From Pseudomonadota bacterium (GTDB taxonomy: Bacteria > Pseudomonadota > Gammaproteobacteria > GRL18), in NCBI GenBank assembly GCA_030632745.1, contig DAOVUE010000160.1, forward strand, positions 1 through 5,075: DNA of 5,075 nucleotides. Reading direction: 5' to 3'. This document shows positions 4,113-5,075 of the stretch, piece after piece. The notes beneath the pieces were generated by a model, which saw only the letters and a list, made by a program, of their open reading frames with translations, was not told where the DNA came from and made no database searches. Position numbers and translations under genes: made by a program. Numbering within the stretch: the stretch's first letter is position 1; every line of letters starts with the position of its first letter.

Positions 4113-5075
4113 ATGATTTCAAAAAATATTCAGTTGGATGAGCAGGGACGCTTAAAGCATTTTCTTTCAATCGAAGGATTTAAGCGACAGCATCTGGTCA
4201 ACATTCTTGATGCTGCCGAGCCATTTGCCAATGCTCAGCAGCAGGCAATAAAAAAAGTGCCTATTTTACGCGGTAAAACCATTGTTAATTTATTTTTTGA
4301 GGCCAGCACCCGAACCCGAACCACCTTTGAACTTGCGGCAAAACGTCTGTCAGCTGATGTTTTAAATATCAATATCAATACTTCTGCAACCAGTAAGGGA
4401 GAAAGCCTGCTGGACATGCTGCGAAATTTAGAAGCCATGCATTGTGATATGTTTATCGTACGCCATAAGCAAAGTGGTGCTGCACATTTTATTGCACAGC
4501 ATGTCTCACCTCATATCAGTGTTATTAATGCCGGAGACGGCTGTCATGCTCATCCATCACAAGCCATGCTGGATATGTTTACCATTCGTCGTCATAAACA
4601 GCAATTTGCTGACTTAAAAGTGGTTATTGTAGGGGATATTTTACATTCCAGAGTAGCACGTTCACAAATTCATGCACTCACTACATTAGGCGTCACTGAA
4701 GTTCGGGTAGTGGGTCCCAAAACTTTAATACCCGGTGGAGTTGAGACTTTAGGTGTACATGTCTACCATGATTTTCAGGCTGCATTAAAAGGTGCTGATG
4801 TAATCATTATGCTGCGTTTACAAAAGGAACGTATGCAGGGAGCATTATTACCCAGTGAAGGTGAATACTATCAGCAATATGGCCTGACAGAAGAGAAACT
4901 CTCCTATGCGAAACCCGATGCTATAGTTATGCACCCGGGTCCAATTAATCGTGGTGTAGAAATTGCTTCCAGCATAGCAGACGGACCCCGCTCAGTTATT
5001 CTGGAACAGGTAACCAATGGTATAGCCATACGCATGGCGCTTATGTCTCAGGCCCTGGGGCCAAGAAATACCAGC
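4113..5075 (+). CDS. pyrB: Aspartate carbamoyltransferase catalytic subunit PyrB (3' end outside window)
   Basis: This is an open frame of 321 codons with no stop before the window edge. PyrB joins carbamoyl phosphate and aspartate to make carbamoyl aspartate, the first committed step of pyrimidine synthesis in the cytoplasm. Active-site motifs are intact: [12 protein letters not shown] (62-73) for carbamoyl phosphate, TSKGES (93-98) with Lys95, RH (117-118), HPSQ (147-150), a MLRLQKER loop (233-240) binding aspartate, and [11 protein letters not shown] (274-284). The length suggests a class like that of Pseudomonas (about 334 residues), so only a short tail should be missing. In that class PyrB partners with a PyrC-like protein encoded next; that gene would lie just beyond the window. 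AGGA at 4102 supports the start. Confidence 0.97.
   Translation, partial: MISKNIQLDEQGRLKHFLSIEGFKRQHLVNILDAAEPFANAQQQAIKKVPILRGKTIVNLFFEASTRTRTTFELAAKRLSADVLNININTSATSKGESLLDMLRNLEAMHCDMFIVRHKQSGAAHFIAQHVSPHISVINAGDGCHAHPSQAMLDMFTIRRHKQQFADLKVVIVGDILHSRVARSQIHALTTLGVTEVRVVGPKTLIPGGVETLGVHVYHDFQAALKGADVIIMLRLQKERMQGALLPSEGEYYQQYGLTEEKLSYAKPDAIVMHPGPINRGVEIASSIADGPRSVILEQVTNGIAIRMALMSQALGPRNTS

Noticed and set aside
4235..4438. Minus-strand open frame inside pyrB
   Set aside because: It is antisense to the carbamoyl phosphate-binding region of pyrB, whose codons are clearly the ones under selection.

Overview
This window looks like a chromosomal segment from a gammaproteobacterium of moderately low GC. 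The evidence is the order tonB-like, algH/yqgE, ruvX/yqgF, pyrR, pyrB, all on the + strand. From memory this matches the order in Pseudomonas and relatives, where gshB precedes tonB. PyrR also has the GIHTGG and FYRDDFT wording I associate with pseudomonad-type PyrR. I cannot name genus or species.

Layout. Positions 1-29 carry the first nine codons of a divergent minus-strand gene that leaves the window. Positions 30-385 are non-coding. They hold a 10-bp inverted repeat, a 130-bp MITE-like element (152-281) with perfect 19-bp terminal inverted repeats and a possible CTTA target duplication, and an extended -10 promoter (340-348). Positions 386-2329 form a compact membrane/envelope cluster: a NusG domain II protein started by TTG, a Gx transporter (Hpre_diP_synt_I) family membrane protein started by GTG, and a TonB-family energy transducer. 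Positions 2330-2463 hold a REP-like inverted repeat whose right arm supplies a good -35 hexamer in front of algH. Positions 2464-5075 hold algH, ruvX (overlapping algH), pyrR and pyrB. The last is open to the window edge and encodes 321 residues without a stop.

How the genes fit together. PyrB catalyses the first committed step of pyrimidine synthesis, and PyrR is its likely UMP/PRPP-sensing regulator or a related phosphoribosyltransferase. RuvX is a conserved RNase H-fold nuclease, and AlgH is a conserved protein of unclear biochemistry. The NusG-II/Gx pair is the same family pair that I recall as EetA/EetB in flavin-based extracellular electron transfer loci of Firmicutes. Here it lies directly upstream of a TonB, in the place where I would expect gshB. 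No definite new system is visible. The most interesting points are this pair in a gammaproteobacterial tonB-pyr locus and two non-coding repeat elements, one of which may have contributed a promoter.
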